Source: Salinarimonas rosea DSM 21201 (lineage in GTDB: Bacteria; Pseudomonadota; Alphaproteobacteria; Rhizobiales; Beijerinckiaceae). From it: 64,000 nucleotides of DNA. The translations under genes and the position numbers were made by a program. The notes under the pieces were generated by a model. The model saw only the letters and a program-made list of their open reading frames with translations. It was not told where the DNA came from and did no database searches. Positions 37,052 through 46,528 of this stretch are shown one piece after another. Each line of letters begins with the position of its first letter. The first letter of the stretch is position 1. The DNA lies in assembly GCF_000429045.1 (NCBI RefSeq), contig NZ_AUBC01000007.1, positions 213,614 through 277,613 of the forward strand, read 5' to 3'.

Positions 37052-39138
37052 GCAGCGCTCTCCTTCTCGTCCTTGTTATCGTCCTTGGACGCCCTGGCGG
37101 CGTCGTCGAGCACTTTCGGCAAGGTGATCGTGAATGTCGAGCCCTCGCCTGCCGTCGACTCGACCTCGATCGAGCCGCCGAGCCGGCGCACCAGCGCGCG
37201 GGTGTGGGCGAGGCCGATTCCCTCGCCGGGCACGTCCTGGCGGCCCGCGCGGCGGAACAGGTCGAAGATGCGTTCGAAGTCGGTCTGCGAGATGCCGCGG
37301 CCGTTGTCGGCGATCGCGAGCCGCACGAGCGGCCCGGTGTCCTGGGCAGTGACCCGGATCTGCCCGGGTCGCGTCGGGTCGAGGTACTTCACGGCGTTCT
37401 CGACCACGTTGCCGATGATCTGCTCGAGCGCGAGCCGGTCCGAGGTGATCGTCGGCAGCGGCCCGATCTCGATCGTCGCGTCGCGCTCGACGAGCTGGTG
37501 GGCGAGGCTCTCGCGCAGGCTCTCGACGATCTCGGCGAGCGCGACCGGCTCCGCCGACAGCACGCGCCGGCCCTCGCGGGAGAGCTTGAGGATGGCGTTG
37601 ATCAGGCGATCCATCTTCTGCGTCGAGGCGCGGATGAAGCCGAGCGCCTCGGGCAGGTCGGTCTCGATGGCGCGCCGGGCGTCCTCGCTCGCGATCTCGG
37701 GCGCCTTCGCCGCGACCTCGGCGAGGAACGCCTCGACATCGGTGCGCACCGTCTCCAGCTCGGCGGTGAAGCCCATTACGTTGACGAGCGGCGCGCGGAG
37801 GTCGTGGCTGACGATGTAGGCGAAGCGCTGGATCTCCTCGTTGGCGGCGGTCAGCTCGGCCGTACGCGCCTGCACGGCCCGCTCGAGGTCGACGTTGAGC
37901 TCGGCGAGGCGGGCGCGGGCGCGCTCGAGCTGCGCGGTGCGCCGCTCGACGCGGTGCTCCAGCGTGTGGTTGAGCTCCTCGACCTGCGTCCGCGCCTGCT
38001 CCGCCGCGTCGACGGCCCGGGCCTGCCGCACGCTCGCCGCGGTGAGCATGCCGGTAGCCACGAAGCCGGCCAGGAAGATGAACGGGGTGAACACCCGCGG
38101 CGACGCCCGCTCGAACAGCGGCGCGGTCTTGAGAACCACGGTCCACTGCTTGTCGGCGATGGTGATGCGCTCGACGCTCTCGAAGCCGAGACGGCCGGGC
38201 TCGTCCATGCCGCGGGAGCGGTAGAGCAGGTGCTCCGGCATCGGGGCGACGCCGTCGTAGACCGCGAACTCGAGCTCGCCGCCGAGCCCCTGGAACAGGG
38301 CGCGGTCGAACAGGTCGCGGGCGCGGAAGGGCGCGTAGACCCAGCCCTCCAGCAGGCGCCGGCGCTGCTCGACGGTCTCCGGGATGCGCCCGCCGGCATA
38401 GACCGGCAGGTAGATGAGGAAGCCCGGCTGCACGTCCTCGTCCGTCTCCTGGACGAGGGTCACGCGCCCCGAGGCCGTCGAGCTGCCGCGGTCGCGGGCG
38501 CGCAGCATCGCGCTACGGCGCGTCTCCTCCGACGCCATGTCGAAGCCGATGGCCTGGAGGTTGCGCGCGTCGTCCGGCTGGAGGAGCGCGATCGCGCTGC
38601 GCAGCGCTTCCGGTGCGGGCTCGCCCGCCGCTCCGCCCGCGGCACCGTCCTCGATGTCGTCCTCGATGTCGTCTTCTCGGGGCCAGACGGCGAAGTCCTC
38701 GACGCCCTGGGCGCGCATCGTCGCCTCCAGAGCCGCCTCGTCGGCGGCGTCCTCGATCAGCGCCGCGTAGCCGACGCCCTGGACGCCCGGGTATTCCTCG
38801 TCGATCCGCATGCGCCTGATCAGGGCCGCGAAACGCCCGCGGTCGATGGCCTGCTCGATGGCGAGATGGGCCGCGACGCCACGCAGCAGCCCGACATACA
38901 GGCTCATGCGCTCGTCGATCGAGATGACGCGCTGGGCGACGAGGGACTCGAACCGCTGCGCGTCGCGCGCGGCGGCGACGCGGTCGTAGGCCACGCCGGC
39001 GACGAGGGTGCTGGCGAGCCCGACGGCGAATACGACGGCGGGGGCGAGCAGGTTGCGCCCCGACAGGCGCGTCAGCCGCTCCCGAAACCTCTTGCCACCG
39101 CCGGCGTCCTCACGCCGTGCGGCGTTCATGTCGTCCAT
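37048..39138 (-). CDS. Membrane sensor histidine kinase with CHASE domain
   Basis: About 696 residues. A transmembrane helix near residues 30-50 (NLLAPAVVFAVGLASTLVAG), an extracytoplasmic CHASE sensor domain (about 60-330), a second helix (FTPFIFLAGFVATGMLTAAS), a long coiled coil, then HisKA (AYIVSHDLRAPLVNVMGF) and HATPase (IIGNVVENAVKYLDP, IADNGRGI, GEGIGLAHTRAL). It likely senses a small molecule outside the membrane and phosphorylates the receiver encoded next. Starts: ATG 39138 or 39129; neither has a strong ribosome site. An acidic insert EDDIEDDIED sits in the sensor domain. Confidence 0.88.
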   Translation of the reverse strand: MDDMNAARREDAGGGKRFRERLTRLSGRNLLAPAVVFAVGLASTLVAGVAYDRVAAARDAQRFESLVAQRVISIDERMSLYVGLLRGVAAHLAIEQAIDRGRFAALIRRMRIDEEYPGVQGVGYAALIEDAADEAALEATMRAQGVEDFAVWPREDDIEDDIEDGAAGGAAGEPAPEALRSAIALLQPDDARNLQAIGFDMASEETRRSAMLRARDRGSSTASGRVTLVQETDEDVQPGFLIYLPVYAGGRIPETVEQRRRLLEGWVYAPFRARDLFDRALFQGLGGELEFAVYDGVAPMPEHLLYRSRGMDEPGRLGFESVERITIADKQWTVVLKTAPLFERASPRVFTPFIFLAGFVATGMLTAASVRQARAVDAAEQARTQVEELNHTLEHRVERRTAQLERARARLAELNVDLERAVQARTAELTAANEEIQRFAYIVSHDLRAPLVNVMGFTAELETVRTDVEAFLAEVAAKAPEIASEDARRAIETDLPEALGFIRASTQKMDRLINAILKLSREGRRVLSAEPVALAEIVESLRESLAHQLVERDATIEIGPLPTITSDRLALEQIIGNVVENAVKYLDPTRPGQIRVTAQDTGPLVRLAIADNGRGISQTDFERIFDLFRRAGRQDVPGEGIGLAHTRALVRRLGGSIEVESTAGEGSTFTITLPKVLDDAARASKDDNKDEKESAA

Positions 39139-39432
39139 GCCGTCGCTCTTGCTTCTTCGTCCGGAGACGTTGCCCACGCGCCACCGACCGGCACGAGGCC
39201 ATAATGCGGCGAGAGACAACGCGTCACCGCAGCGATGGTTCCACCCCACGGCACCGTCCGAATCGGCGCCGGTGTCGAGCGCCTCCCCGATCGTTCGCAG
39301 GGCTAGGCAAGGCGCGAACGGGCGCTTAGGGTTCGCCGACCGCGCCTAGACCGGCCCCGTGGCCCGGAGATGGCGCGACGCGGGCCGTTTCGTGTCGCCC
39401 GCGCCGTCCGACAGCCCGGGAGCCCCGAGACC
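39139..39432. other. Divergent promoter region without recognised gene
   Basis: About 294 bases between the CHASE kinase and the small membrane-protein/xerD pair. It should hold both promoters. No repeat, riboswitch or strong dyad is apparent to me. An ATG at 39370 is in frame with the small membrane protein. Confidence 0.4.
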
Positions 39433-39579
39433 GTGCCGACCCTGTTCCGCCTCGTCGTGTTGCTCGGCCTGCTGGCCGGCTTGGCCTATGCCGGCATGTG
39501 GGCGCTCGCCCTTCTCGTCGAGCCGGACGTGCGCGAGATCTCGACGACCGTGCCGCCCTCGCGGCTCGCCCCGCGATGA
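39433..39579 (+). CDS. Small single-helix membrane protein upstream of xerD
   Basis: 48 codons from GTG 39433: a hydrophobic helix TLFRLVVLLGLLAGLAYAGM followed by a short conserved-looking tail EPDVREISTTVPPSR. The stop overlaps the xerD ATG by ATGA. From memory, similar tiny proteins precede xerD in other Hyphomicrobiales. An ATG at 39370 would add 21 Arg-rich residues with no hydrophobic content, so GTG is preferred. Function unknown. Confidence 0.6.
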   Translation: MPTLFRLVVLLGLLAGLAYAGMWALALLVEPDVREISTTVPPSRLAPR

Positions 39580-40607
39580 GCGGACCGGGGCGGGGACGCC
39601 CGTCGGCGGGCGCGGCCGCGCGCGGCGACGCTCGGCTCGTCGGGCTCTTCCTCGACATGCTGGCGGCCGAGCGGGGCGCCGCCCGCAACACGCTGGACGC
39701 CTACGGCCGCGACCTCGCGGACTACCTCGACTACCTCGCCGAGGTCGGCACCGCCGCGATCGAGGCGCGCGCGGAGACCGTACGCGGCTTCCTCGCCTCC
39801 ATCGCCGAGCGCGGGCTCAAGGCCTCGTCGAGCGCGCGGCGGCTCTCGGCGGTGCGGCGCTTCCACGCCTTCCTGCTGGCGGAGGGCCTCGCCGCCCACG
39901 ACCCGACGGCGACGCTGCAGGGGCCGAAGCAGGCGCGCGGACTGCCGAAGACGCTCTCCGTGGACGACGTCGACCGGCTCCTCGCTGCCGCGACTGAGGC
40001 GGCGGAGGTGCCGGGCATCGGCGCGAAGGCGCGGCTGCGGGCCCTGCGGCTGCGCTGCCTGCTGGAATACCTCTACGCCACGGGGCTGCGCGTCTCCGAG
40101 CTGGTCGCCCTGCCGCGCTCGGCGGCGCGCACCCGCGAGCGGGCGCTCGTGATCCGCGGCAAGGGCGGCAAGGAGCGGCTCGTGCCGGTGACCGAGCCCG
40201 CCCGGGCGGCGGCGCAGGACTATCTCGAGGCGCTCGAGCGCGACGGCGCCGCAGGGACCACCGCGTCCGGGGAGAGACCGACCGCAGGCACGGCCCGGCT
40301 GTTCCCGGCGGACAGCGAGAGCGGCCACCTCACCCGCCAGGCCTTCGCCCGGGAGCTGAAGGCGCTCGCGGGCGCCGCCGGCATCCCCGCCCGGCTGGTG
40401 AGCCCGCACGTGCTGCGCCACGCCTTCGCGAGCCACCTCCTGCAGAACGGCGCGGATCTGCGCGTCATCCAGGAGCTGCTCGGCCACGCCGACATCGCCA
40501 CGACGCAGATCTACACGCACGTGCTCGATGCCCGTACCGCAGCGATGGTGCGCGATCTCCACCCGCTCGGGGACGCGCGGCCCGCGGCGGAGGACGAGCC
40601 CGGCTGA
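39576..40607 (+). CDS. xerD: Tyrosine recombinase XerD
   Basis: 343-residue site-specific recombinase that with XerC resolves chromosome dimers at dif. N-terminal SAM-like core-binding domain (about 20-110) and catalytic domain with the Arg in TGLRVSELVAL, Lys in KGGKERLVPV, His-x-x-Arg in HVLRHAFASHLL, His in LGHADIATTQ and the nucleophile Tyr in IYTHVLD. It is complete and shows no mobile-element surroundings, so it is the housekeeping enzyme rather than a phage integrase. Confidence 0.92.
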   Translation: MSGPGRGRPSAGAAARGDARLVGLFLDMLAAERGAARNTLDAYGRDLADYLDYLAEVGTAAIEARAETVRGFLASIAERGLKASSSARRLSAVRRFHAFLLAEGLAAHDPTATLQGPKQARGLPKTLSVDDVDRLLAAATEAAEVPGIGAKARLRALRLRCLLEYLYATGLRVSELVALPRSAARTRERALVIRGKGGKERLVPVTEPARAAAQDYLEALERDGAAGTTASGERPTAGTARLFPADSESGHLTRQAFARELKALAGAAGIPARLVSPHVLRHAFASHLLQNGADLRVIQELLGHADIATTQIYTHVLDARTAAMVRDLHPLGDARPAAEDEPG

Positions 40608-40624
40608 TCCTCCGCCTCCGCGCG

Positions 40625-42262
40625 TCAGGTGATCACGCTCGGCTCGGCCCGGCCCATGCGGGCCTCGATCCCGGCGATCTCGCGCGCCGCCGCGACCACG
40701 TCCGCCAGCGCCGCACCGACGTCGCGTTCGTGGTCGCCGTCGGCCGGCTCGAAGCGCTCGAGATAGACCCGCAGCGTCGCGCCGGCCGTGCCGGTGCCGG
40801 AGAGGCGGTAGACCGCGCGGCCGCCGTTGGCGAAGTAGATGCGCGCGCCCTGCGCGGCGGTGACGGAGCCGTCCACGGGATCGGTGTAGGCGAAGTCGTC
40901 CGCGGCCTCGACGCGCAGGCCCGCGGCCTCGGTCCCGGGAAGCGTCGGCAGGCGGGCGCGCAGGTCGTCCATCAGCGCGGCCGCGGCCTCGGCGTCGACC
41001 TCCTCGTAGTCGTGGCGCTGGTAGTAGTCGCGCCCGAACCGCGCCCAGTGCGCCCGCACCAGAGCGTCCGCGCTCTCGCCGGTCTTCGCGAGAATATCGA
41101 GCCACAGGAGGACCGCCCACAGGCCGTCCTTCTCGCGCACGTGGAACGAGCCCGTCCCCGCGCTCTCCTCGCCGCACAGCGAGATCATCCCCGCGTCGAG
41201 GAGGTTGGCGAAGAACTTCCAGCCCGTGGGCGTCTCGTAGCACGTCACGCCGAGCGCGGCGGCGACGCGGTCGACGGCGCGGCTCGTGGGCATGGAGCGG
41301 GCGACGCCGACCACACCGTCGGCATAGCCGGGCGCACGATGCGCGTGCGCGGCGAGGATCGCGAGCGAATCGCTCGGCGTCACGAACATGCCCGGCGCGA
41401 CGATCATGTTGCGGTCGCCGTCGCCGTCGGACGCGGCTGCGAAGTCGAGCCGGTCGGGCCCGGTCATCAGCGCCACGAGCTCGGCGTTGTGGACGGGGTT
41501 CGGGTCGGGTTGGTGCCCGCCGAAGTCGGGCAGCGGCGTGCCGTTGACCACGGTCCCCGCCGGCGCGCCGAGCCGCTCCTCGAGGATGGCGGTGGCGTAG
41601 GGGCCGGTGACCGCGCTCATCGCGTCGAAGCGCATGCGGAAGCCCCGGGCGAACAGGCCGGCGATGGCGTCGAGGTCGACGAACTGCGCCATCAGCTCGG
41701 CGTAGTCGGCGACCGGGTCCACGATCTCGACGATCGTGTCGCCGAGCCGCGTCTCGCCGAGCGAGCCGAGGTCGAGGTCCGGCGCGCGGGCGATGCGGTA
41801 GGCCGTCATGGCGCTCGCCCGCTCGTGGATGGCGCGCGTGACGCTCTCGGGCGCCGGGCCGCCGTGGGAGACGTTGAACTTGATGCCGAAGTCGCCGTCC
41901 GGGCCGCCGGGATTGTGGCTCGCCGAGAGCACGATTCCGCCGGCGGCGCCGCGCTTGCGGATCAGGGCCGAGGCGGCGGGGGTCGAGAGCAGGCCCTCGG
42001 CGCCGACGACGAGGCGGCCGATCCCGTTCGCCGCCGCCATGCGCACGATCACCTGCACGACCTCGCGCACGAGGTAGCGCCCGTCGCCGCCCACCACGAG
42101 CGTCGCGGCGGGCTTGTCCGGCACGCCGTCGAGGATCGCCTGGACGAAGGTCTCGACGTAGTGCGGCTGGCGGAACACCGCCGTCTTCTTGCGCAGGCCG
42201 GACGTGCCGGGCTTCTGGTCCGGGAAGGGTGTCGTCTCCACGGTCTCGACGGCGATGGTCAT
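40625..42262 (-). CDS. pgm: Phosphoglucomutase (alpha-D-glucose type)
   Basis: Interconverts glucose 1-phosphate and glucose 6-phosphate, supplying precursors for sugar nucleotides, glycogen and surface polysaccharide. 545 residues with the phosphoserine loop VLSASHNPGGPDGDFG, metal loop SDGDGDRNMI, sugar loop GEESAGTGSFHVREKDG and the phosphate-binding YRLSGTGTAGATLR at the C-terminus, all intact. The opening TPFPDQKPGTSGLRKKT is typical of the eukaryote-like PGM1 branch. It converges on xerD 17 bases away. Confidence 0.94.
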   Translation of the reverse strand: MTIAVETVETTPFPDQKPGTSGLRKKTAVFRQPHYVETFVQAILDGVPDKPAATLVVGGDGRYLVREVVQVIVRMAAANGIGRLVVGAEGLLSTPAASALIRKRGAAGGIVLSASHNPGGPDGDFGIKFNVSHGGPAPESVTRAIHERASAMTAYRIARAPDLDLGSLGETRLGDTIVEIVDPVADYAELMAQFVDLDAIAGLFARGFRMRFDAMSAVTGPYATAILEERLGAPAGTVVNGTPLPDFGGHQPDPNPVHNAELVALMTGPDRLDFAAASDGDGDRNMIVAPGMFVTPSDSLAILAAHAHRAPGYADGVVGVARSMPTSRAVDRVAAALGVTCYETPTGWKFFANLLDAGMISLCGEESAGTGSFHVREKDGLWAVLLWLDILAKTGESADALVRAHWARFGRDYYQRHDYEEVDAEAAAALMDDLRARLPTLPGTEAAGLRVEAADDFAYTDPVDGSVTAAQGARIYFANGGRAVYRLSGTGTAGATLRVYLERFEPADGDHERDVGAALADVVAAAREIAGIEARMGRAEPSVIT

Positions 42263-42340
42263 GCGATCTCCCGTGACGGATGCGGATAGGCGTGTGGGCC
42301 GGCAGCATACCGATCGGCGCGCGCCGATCCACCCCGCGCC

Positions 42341-45076
42341 TTACTGCGCCCCCGCGCCGGATGCGGGGCGCCGCGCCAGCAGCCGCTGCCAGACGAGGCC
42401 GATGCCCACGAGCGCGAGGCCGAGCCCGATGAAGGAGACCGCACGCAGCACGCCCTCGAGATTGGCGAGGTCGAGGAGGAAGACCTTCACCACGGCCGCC
42501 GCGAGGAACGCCATCGCCACGAGGCGCGCACGCCGCGAATCGCGCACGAACCCCACGGCGAGCGCGGCGAGGGCCAGCGCGATCAGCGCCGCGGAGTAGG
42601 CCCACATCTCGGCTTCCGTCGTCGGCCGGTCGAGCCCGATTCGGGCCCCGAGCGCCGCGTGGCGGATCGAGAGGCCGATCCAGGCGACGGCGAGCGCGAG
42701 CGAGAGCCAGCCGGCCGCGGCCACGAACCAGGGCGGGCGCACCCCGCGCGCGGCGACCGCCAGCGCGGCCGCGAGGGCCGCCGGCAGGGCGTAGGCGAGC
42801 AGGAGGTCGTTGAGGACCGGAACGCCGGCGATCGGCTCGTCCGTGACGAGCGGGTTCGCGCCCAGCCCGAGGCCCAGCGCCACGAGCGCGAGCGAGAGGG
42901 CCGCGAAGGCGAGGCTCGCGATGCCGGTGACGGGGTCGCGGCGGGCGATGTCGAGGCGCGTCGCCAGGATCGAGAACGCCAGCGAGGCGGTGGCGAGGAG
43001 GCCGATCTCGACGTGGTCCGTCGCCTGCGCCAGCGGATCACCGCCGTGCAGGGCGTGGCGGATCTGGAAGAAGACCAGGAAAGCCCCGAGCACGAAGGCG
43101 AGGCTCTCGGCGAAGCGCGAGACGCCGTCGCGGCGGGTGCGGTCGAGGAGCCGCGCCGCGAGCGCGAAGGACGCCGCCGGCACGCCGTAGCCGACGAGGA
43201 GCCAGTTGAGCAGGATCGTGCGCCCGGGATCGTCGGCGAGCACGGGATCGGCCACCAGCCGCGCGAGCACGACGACGCCGAGGACGCCGACCGCCCACCG
43301 CAGCGTCGCGATCCCGGTGCGGTCCGCGACATACGCGCTTCCCAGCGCCGAGAGCGCCAGCGCCACCGTGAGCGAGCCGCGGTCGAGGGTGAAGACGAGG
43401 CCGGCGGAGAGCGCCGAGAGCGCCGCTGCGGCGCTGCCGGCGAGGAGGAGGCGCCCCGGCGTCTCGCCGTCCCGCGCCGCGAGACGCGGCTGGAGCCATG
43501 CGGCGAGCGCGGCGTAGGCGATGGCGAGGCCGGCCGCGACCGCCGCGAACGGCAGGACGGGCGCGGCGTCGAAGCTGCGGAACGCGTCGGTGAGCACCCA
43601 GTAGACGGTGACGAGCACGAGGAGCGGCGCGCCGGACGCGGCGGCGACGAGGGCGGCGGCCGGGAGCCGCGGCAGTGCCGGGCCGCGCAGGAGCCGCAGG
43701 CCGGACGCCGCGGCGATCGCTGCCGAGGCGAGCGCGGCGAAGGCGAGGAAGGCCTCGAGCGCCTGCGGCCAGGGCGTGCGTGCGACACCGCCGGGAACGA
43801 GGCGCTGCGGCTCGTCCGCCATCTCCCAGGCGAGCGGCCAGGTCGCGAGCGCGCCGGCCACGACGATCGCGGCGAGGAGCGCGCCCGCGGCGGCGGGGGC
43901 GAAGCGCAGAGCGGTCGCCGTCAGAACGGCAGCCACCGTGCCGGCGAAGGCGACGCGCGCGGCGGGGCCGACGTCGCCGCTCTCGACCGCCAGCAGCGCC
44001 AGCGTCGCGCAGCCCGCGAGTACGCCGGTGGCGACGAGGTCGAGCATCGGCCGCGGCGCGCGGTCGCGGCCGTAGGGCAGCACGACGAAGGCGCCGGCGG
44101 CGAGCGCGGTCTGGAGCGCGATGTGCACGAGGCCGGGCGCATGGTCGCCGAAGGCGAGCAGCGTCAGCACCAGGGCCCACAGCGCGGCACCGATCGCGGT
44201 CGCGAGCGCGAGCCAGCGCCAACGCCGCAGCCGTGCGACGCCGTAGGCGGCGATCGCCACGAAGGCGAGGTAGGGGGGCAGCGGCCAGAGGCTCGGCGTG
44301 TCGCTCTCGACGAGGAGCGGGGCGGCGAAGGCGCCGACGAGGCCGATCGCCGCGAGCGCGGGCCCGTGCAGGGCGGCCGCGAGCATCGTCGCCAAGGCGA
44401 CCGCGGCGAGGAGAAGGAAGGCGGCCGCGGGACCGATGAAGCCGTAGAGCGCGAACGCGGCGTAGACGACGGCGAAGGCCGTGGTGGCCCCGGCCGCCGT
44501 GAGCGCCCCCGGGGCGTAGGCGCTGCCGTAGGCCGGAATCGGCGCCGTGCGCCGACGCAGGACCTCGCCGCCGGCGATCAGCGCCGCCGCGAACAGCGCG
44601 CCGAGCGCGATCCGGGCGCCGGGACCGAGCAGGCCCGCCTCGATCGAGGCGCGCACCAGGAAGACGCCGCCGAGCGCGAGCGCGAGCCCGCCGATCCAGA
44701 CCGCCCAGCGGGTGCCGAACCGCTCCTCCAGCCCGGGCCGAGGCGGCACAGGCGACGCCTGGGGCGGCGGGGGCGGCGGCATCTCCGGCAGCGGCGCCGG
44801 CTCGAAGCCGGCCTCCGGCGGCTGCTCCTCCTCCGGCGCGGACGGCGGCTCCTCCCGCAGCACGTCCGCCGTCGGCGGCGCCTCGCGGGAGGGGGCGGGA
44901 GGCGGAGAGGGCATCGTGCGCAGTGCGACGAGCGCGCTCTCGGCGGTGGCGAGACGGTTCTCGAGCCCGCGCAGCCGCTGGCGGGCATTGTAGGCGATCA
45001 CGAAGGCGGCGATCGCCAGGATAGGCAGCGAGAGGACGGCGAGCCCGATGAGGAGAAAGAAGATTTCGTCGTCCAC
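42341..45076 (-). CDS. DUF2339 polytopic membrane protein
   Basis: 911 residues. An N-terminal helix and short coiled coil, then a Pro/Glu-rich cytoplasmic linker (about 60-125), then about 25 or more hydrophobic helices rich in Ala, Leu and Gly up to the C-terminus. This length and layout match DUF2339 proteins; the motif GTRWAVWIGGLALALGGVFL at the start of the membrane part is typical. Function of the family is not established; cell-envelope or polymer-related roles have been suggested. Gene order next to pgm and the epimerase fits envelope metabolism. Confidence 0.85.
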   Translation of the reverse strand: MDDEIFFLLIGLAVLSLPILAIAAFVIAYNARQRLRGLENRLATAESALVALRTMPSPPPAPSREAPPTADVLREEPPSAPEEEQPPEAGFEPAPLPEMPPPPPPQASPVPPRPGLEERFGTRWAVWIGGLALALGGVFLVRASIEAGLLGPGARIALGALFAAALIAGGEVLRRRTAPIPAYGSAYAPGALTAAGATTAFAVVYAAFALYGFIGPAAAFLLLAAVALATMLAAALHGPALAAIGLVGAFAAPLLVESDTPSLWPLPPYLAFVAIAAYGVARLRRWRWLALATAIGAALWALVLTLLAFGDHAPGLVHIALQTALAAGAFVVLPYGRDRAPRPMLDLVATGVLAGCATLALLAVESGDVGPAARVAFAGTVAAVLTATALRFAPAAAGALLAAIVVAGALATWPLAWEMADEPQRLVPGGVARTPWPQALEAFLAFAALASAAIAAASGLRLLRGPALPRLPAAALVAAASGAPLLVLVTVYWVLTDAFRSFDAAPVLPFAAVAAGLAIAYAALAAWLQPRLAARDGETPGRLLLAGSAAAALSALSAGLVFTLDRGSLTVALALSALGSAYVADRTGIATLRWAVGVLGVVVLARLVADPVLADDPGRTILLNWLLVGYGVPAASFALAARLLDRTRRDGVSRFAESLAFVLGAFLVFFQIRHALHGGDPLAQATDHVEIGLLATASLAFSILATRLDIARRDPVTGIASLAFAALSLALVALGLGLGANPLVTDEPIAGVPVLNDLLLAYALPAALAAALAVAARGVRPPWFVAAAGWLSLALAVAWIGLSIRHAALGARIGLDRPTTEAEMWAYSAALIALALAALAVGFVRDSRRARLVAMAFLAAAVVKVFLLDLANLEGVLRAVSFIGLGLALVGIGLVWQRLLARRPASGAGAQ

Positions 45077-45148
45077 GGCCGCGCGCTCCCGGGGAACGGC
45101 TCGTCGCGAGCCGCCGCAACGCTTAGCCCAAGTCGCGCCGCTGCGCCA

Positions 45149-46174
45149 TCAGGTCGCAGACGGGCCGTAGTGCTCCCGGTACCAGTCGACGAACCGCCGC
45201 ACGCCCTCCTCGACCGGCGTCGACGGCCGGTACCCGGTGAGCGCCTCGAGCAGCTCCGCGCGGGCGAAGGTGGCGGCGACGTCGCCCTTCTGCATCGGCA
45301 GCATCGTCTTCCGCACGGGCACGCCGAGCGCCGCCTCGATCGTCTCGATGAAGGGCATGAGCCCCACCGGCTGGCCGCCGCCGATGTTCACCACCCGCCA
45401 CGGCGCCGCGGGCGAGAGCGAATCGAAGGGCGCGATCGGCGCGCCTTCCACCGGCGGCGTGTCGATCAGGCGCACGATCGCCTCGACGAGGTCGTCGATG
45501 TAGGTGAAGTCGCGCTGCATGCGGCCCTCGCCGTAGACCTCGATCGGCGTGCCGGCGAGCGTCGCGCGCACGAACTTGAACAGCGCCATGTCGGGCCGGC
45601 CCCAGGGACCGTAGACGGTGAAGAAGCGGAAGGCGGTGGTCGGCAGCTTCCACAGGTGCGCGTAGGAATGCGCCATCGTCTCCGTCGCCTTCTTCGTGGC
45701 GGCGTAGAGCGTCAGCGGATGATCGGCCCGGTCGGTCTCGCCGAAGGGCATCTCGGTGTTCGCGCCATAGGCGGAGCTGGTCGAGGCGAGGAGGAAGTGG
45801 GTCGGCGCATGCCGCCGCACGCCCTCCATCACGTTGAAGGTGCCCACCAGGTTGGCGTCGACATAGGCGCGCGGGTTCTCGAGCGAGTAGCGCACGCCTG
45901 CCTGGGCGGCGAGGTGGACGACGACGTCCGGCGTCGCCGCGTCGAAGACCTCCTGGAGCGCCGCGTCGTCCTCGAGCATGATCTCGTGCGCATGGAAGGC
46001 ATTGGAGCGGCGCAGGCGGGCGTGGCGCGCCTCCTTCAGCGAGACGTCGTAATAGGTCGTCATCCCATCCACGCCGGTGACGAGCCATCCGTCCGCGAGC
46101 AGGCGCTGCGCGACGTGGAAGCCGATGAAGCCGGCGGTGCCGGTGACGAGGGCCTTGCGCGGCGGGTGAACCAT
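45149..46174 (-). CDS. NAD-dependent sugar-nucleotide epimerase (UDP-glucuronate 4-epimerase-like)
   Basis: 341-residue short-chain dehydrogenase of the extended type: NAD loop [17 protein letters not shown], catalytic Ser/Tyr/Lys in [10 protein letters not shown] and [10 protein letters not shown], and [19 protein letters not shown], a segment characteristic of UDP-glucuronate 4-epimerases that make UDP-galacturonate. It would feed capsule or lipopolysaccharide synthesis. ATG 46174 is preferred to an upstream start at 46226. Substrate assignment is from motif similarity only. Confidence 0.87.
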   Translation of the reverse strand: MVHPPRKALVTGTAGFIGFHVAQRLLADGWLVTGVDGMTTYYDVSLKEARHARLRRSNAFHAHEIMLEDDAALQEVFDAATPDVVVHLAAQAGVRYSLENPRAYVDANLVGTFNVMEGVRRHAPTHFLLASTSSAYGANTEMPFGETDRADHPLTLYAATKKATETMAHSYAHLWKLPTTAFRFFTVYGPWGRPDMALFKFVRATLAGTPIEVYGEGRMQRDFTYIDDLVEAIVRLIDTPPVEGAPIAPFDSLSPAAPWRVVNIGGGQPVGLMPFIETIEAALGVPVRKTMLPMQKGDVAATFARAELLEALTGYRPSTPVEEGVRRFVDWYREHYGPSAT

Positions 46175-46270
46175 GGCGATGCGCTCCTTCGTCGGGGTCG
46201 ATAGCCCGATCGCCCCCGTCGGGCAACGACGCCGGGCAGCCGCGCGCGACGCAGGGGCGTTGCCGCGGAG

Positions 46271-46286
46271 TGTTTCACGGGAAACG
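46271..46286. promoter_or_regulatory. parS-like palindrome
   Basis: TGTTTCACGGGAAACG matches 14 of 16 bases of the ParB-binding consensus TGTTTCACGTGAAACA. It lies in a non-coding region, about 10.8 kb from the parS-like site at 35431; clustered sites of this kind mark origin-proximal DNA in alphaproteobacteria. Confidence 0.5.
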
Positions 46287-46369
46287 TCCGTTCCGCCGCG
46301 CCGCGTCGCACCCGAACGCCACCTGCGGCGTTATCGCCGCATCGCGGATGCGCGGTGCGCCGTCACAAG

Positions 46370-46378
46370 TTTTCCACA
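46370..46378 (+). promoter_or_regulatory. DnaA-box-like nonamer
   Basis: TTTTCCACA fits the relaxed DnaA-box pattern TTWTNCACA. It is a single copy without a neighbouring cluster, so it is not evidence of an origin by itself; it is noted because it lies 85 bases from a parS-like site. Confidence 0.25.
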
Positions 46379-46528
46379 CCGCGGCGCGAAAGCGATGCGG
46401 TGCCTGGCATTCGCCGAGCGTCAACCTGGACGTAACCGATGTTAGGGTGCAAATGAGAATCGCAGCGGCTCGCGAGTGCGCGTTCGGGCGAAGCGCCGAC
46501 TAGACCCTTCCTGGAGACACGCCGAATC

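Larger units (their letters stand above)
46175..46528. other. 354-base intergenic region with ParB- and DnaA-like sites
   Basis: Divergent region between the epimerase and penicillin-binding protein genes. It contains a parS-like site (46271) and a DnaA-box-like TTTTCCACA (46370), and is less GC-rich than its flanks toward 46360-46470. No gene is supported; a short open frame from 46270 lacks any recognisable feature. Confidence 0.5.

Noticed and set aside
46270..46503. 77-codon frame starting in the parS-like site
   Set aside because: No ribosome site or family features; more likely non-coding regulatory DNA.
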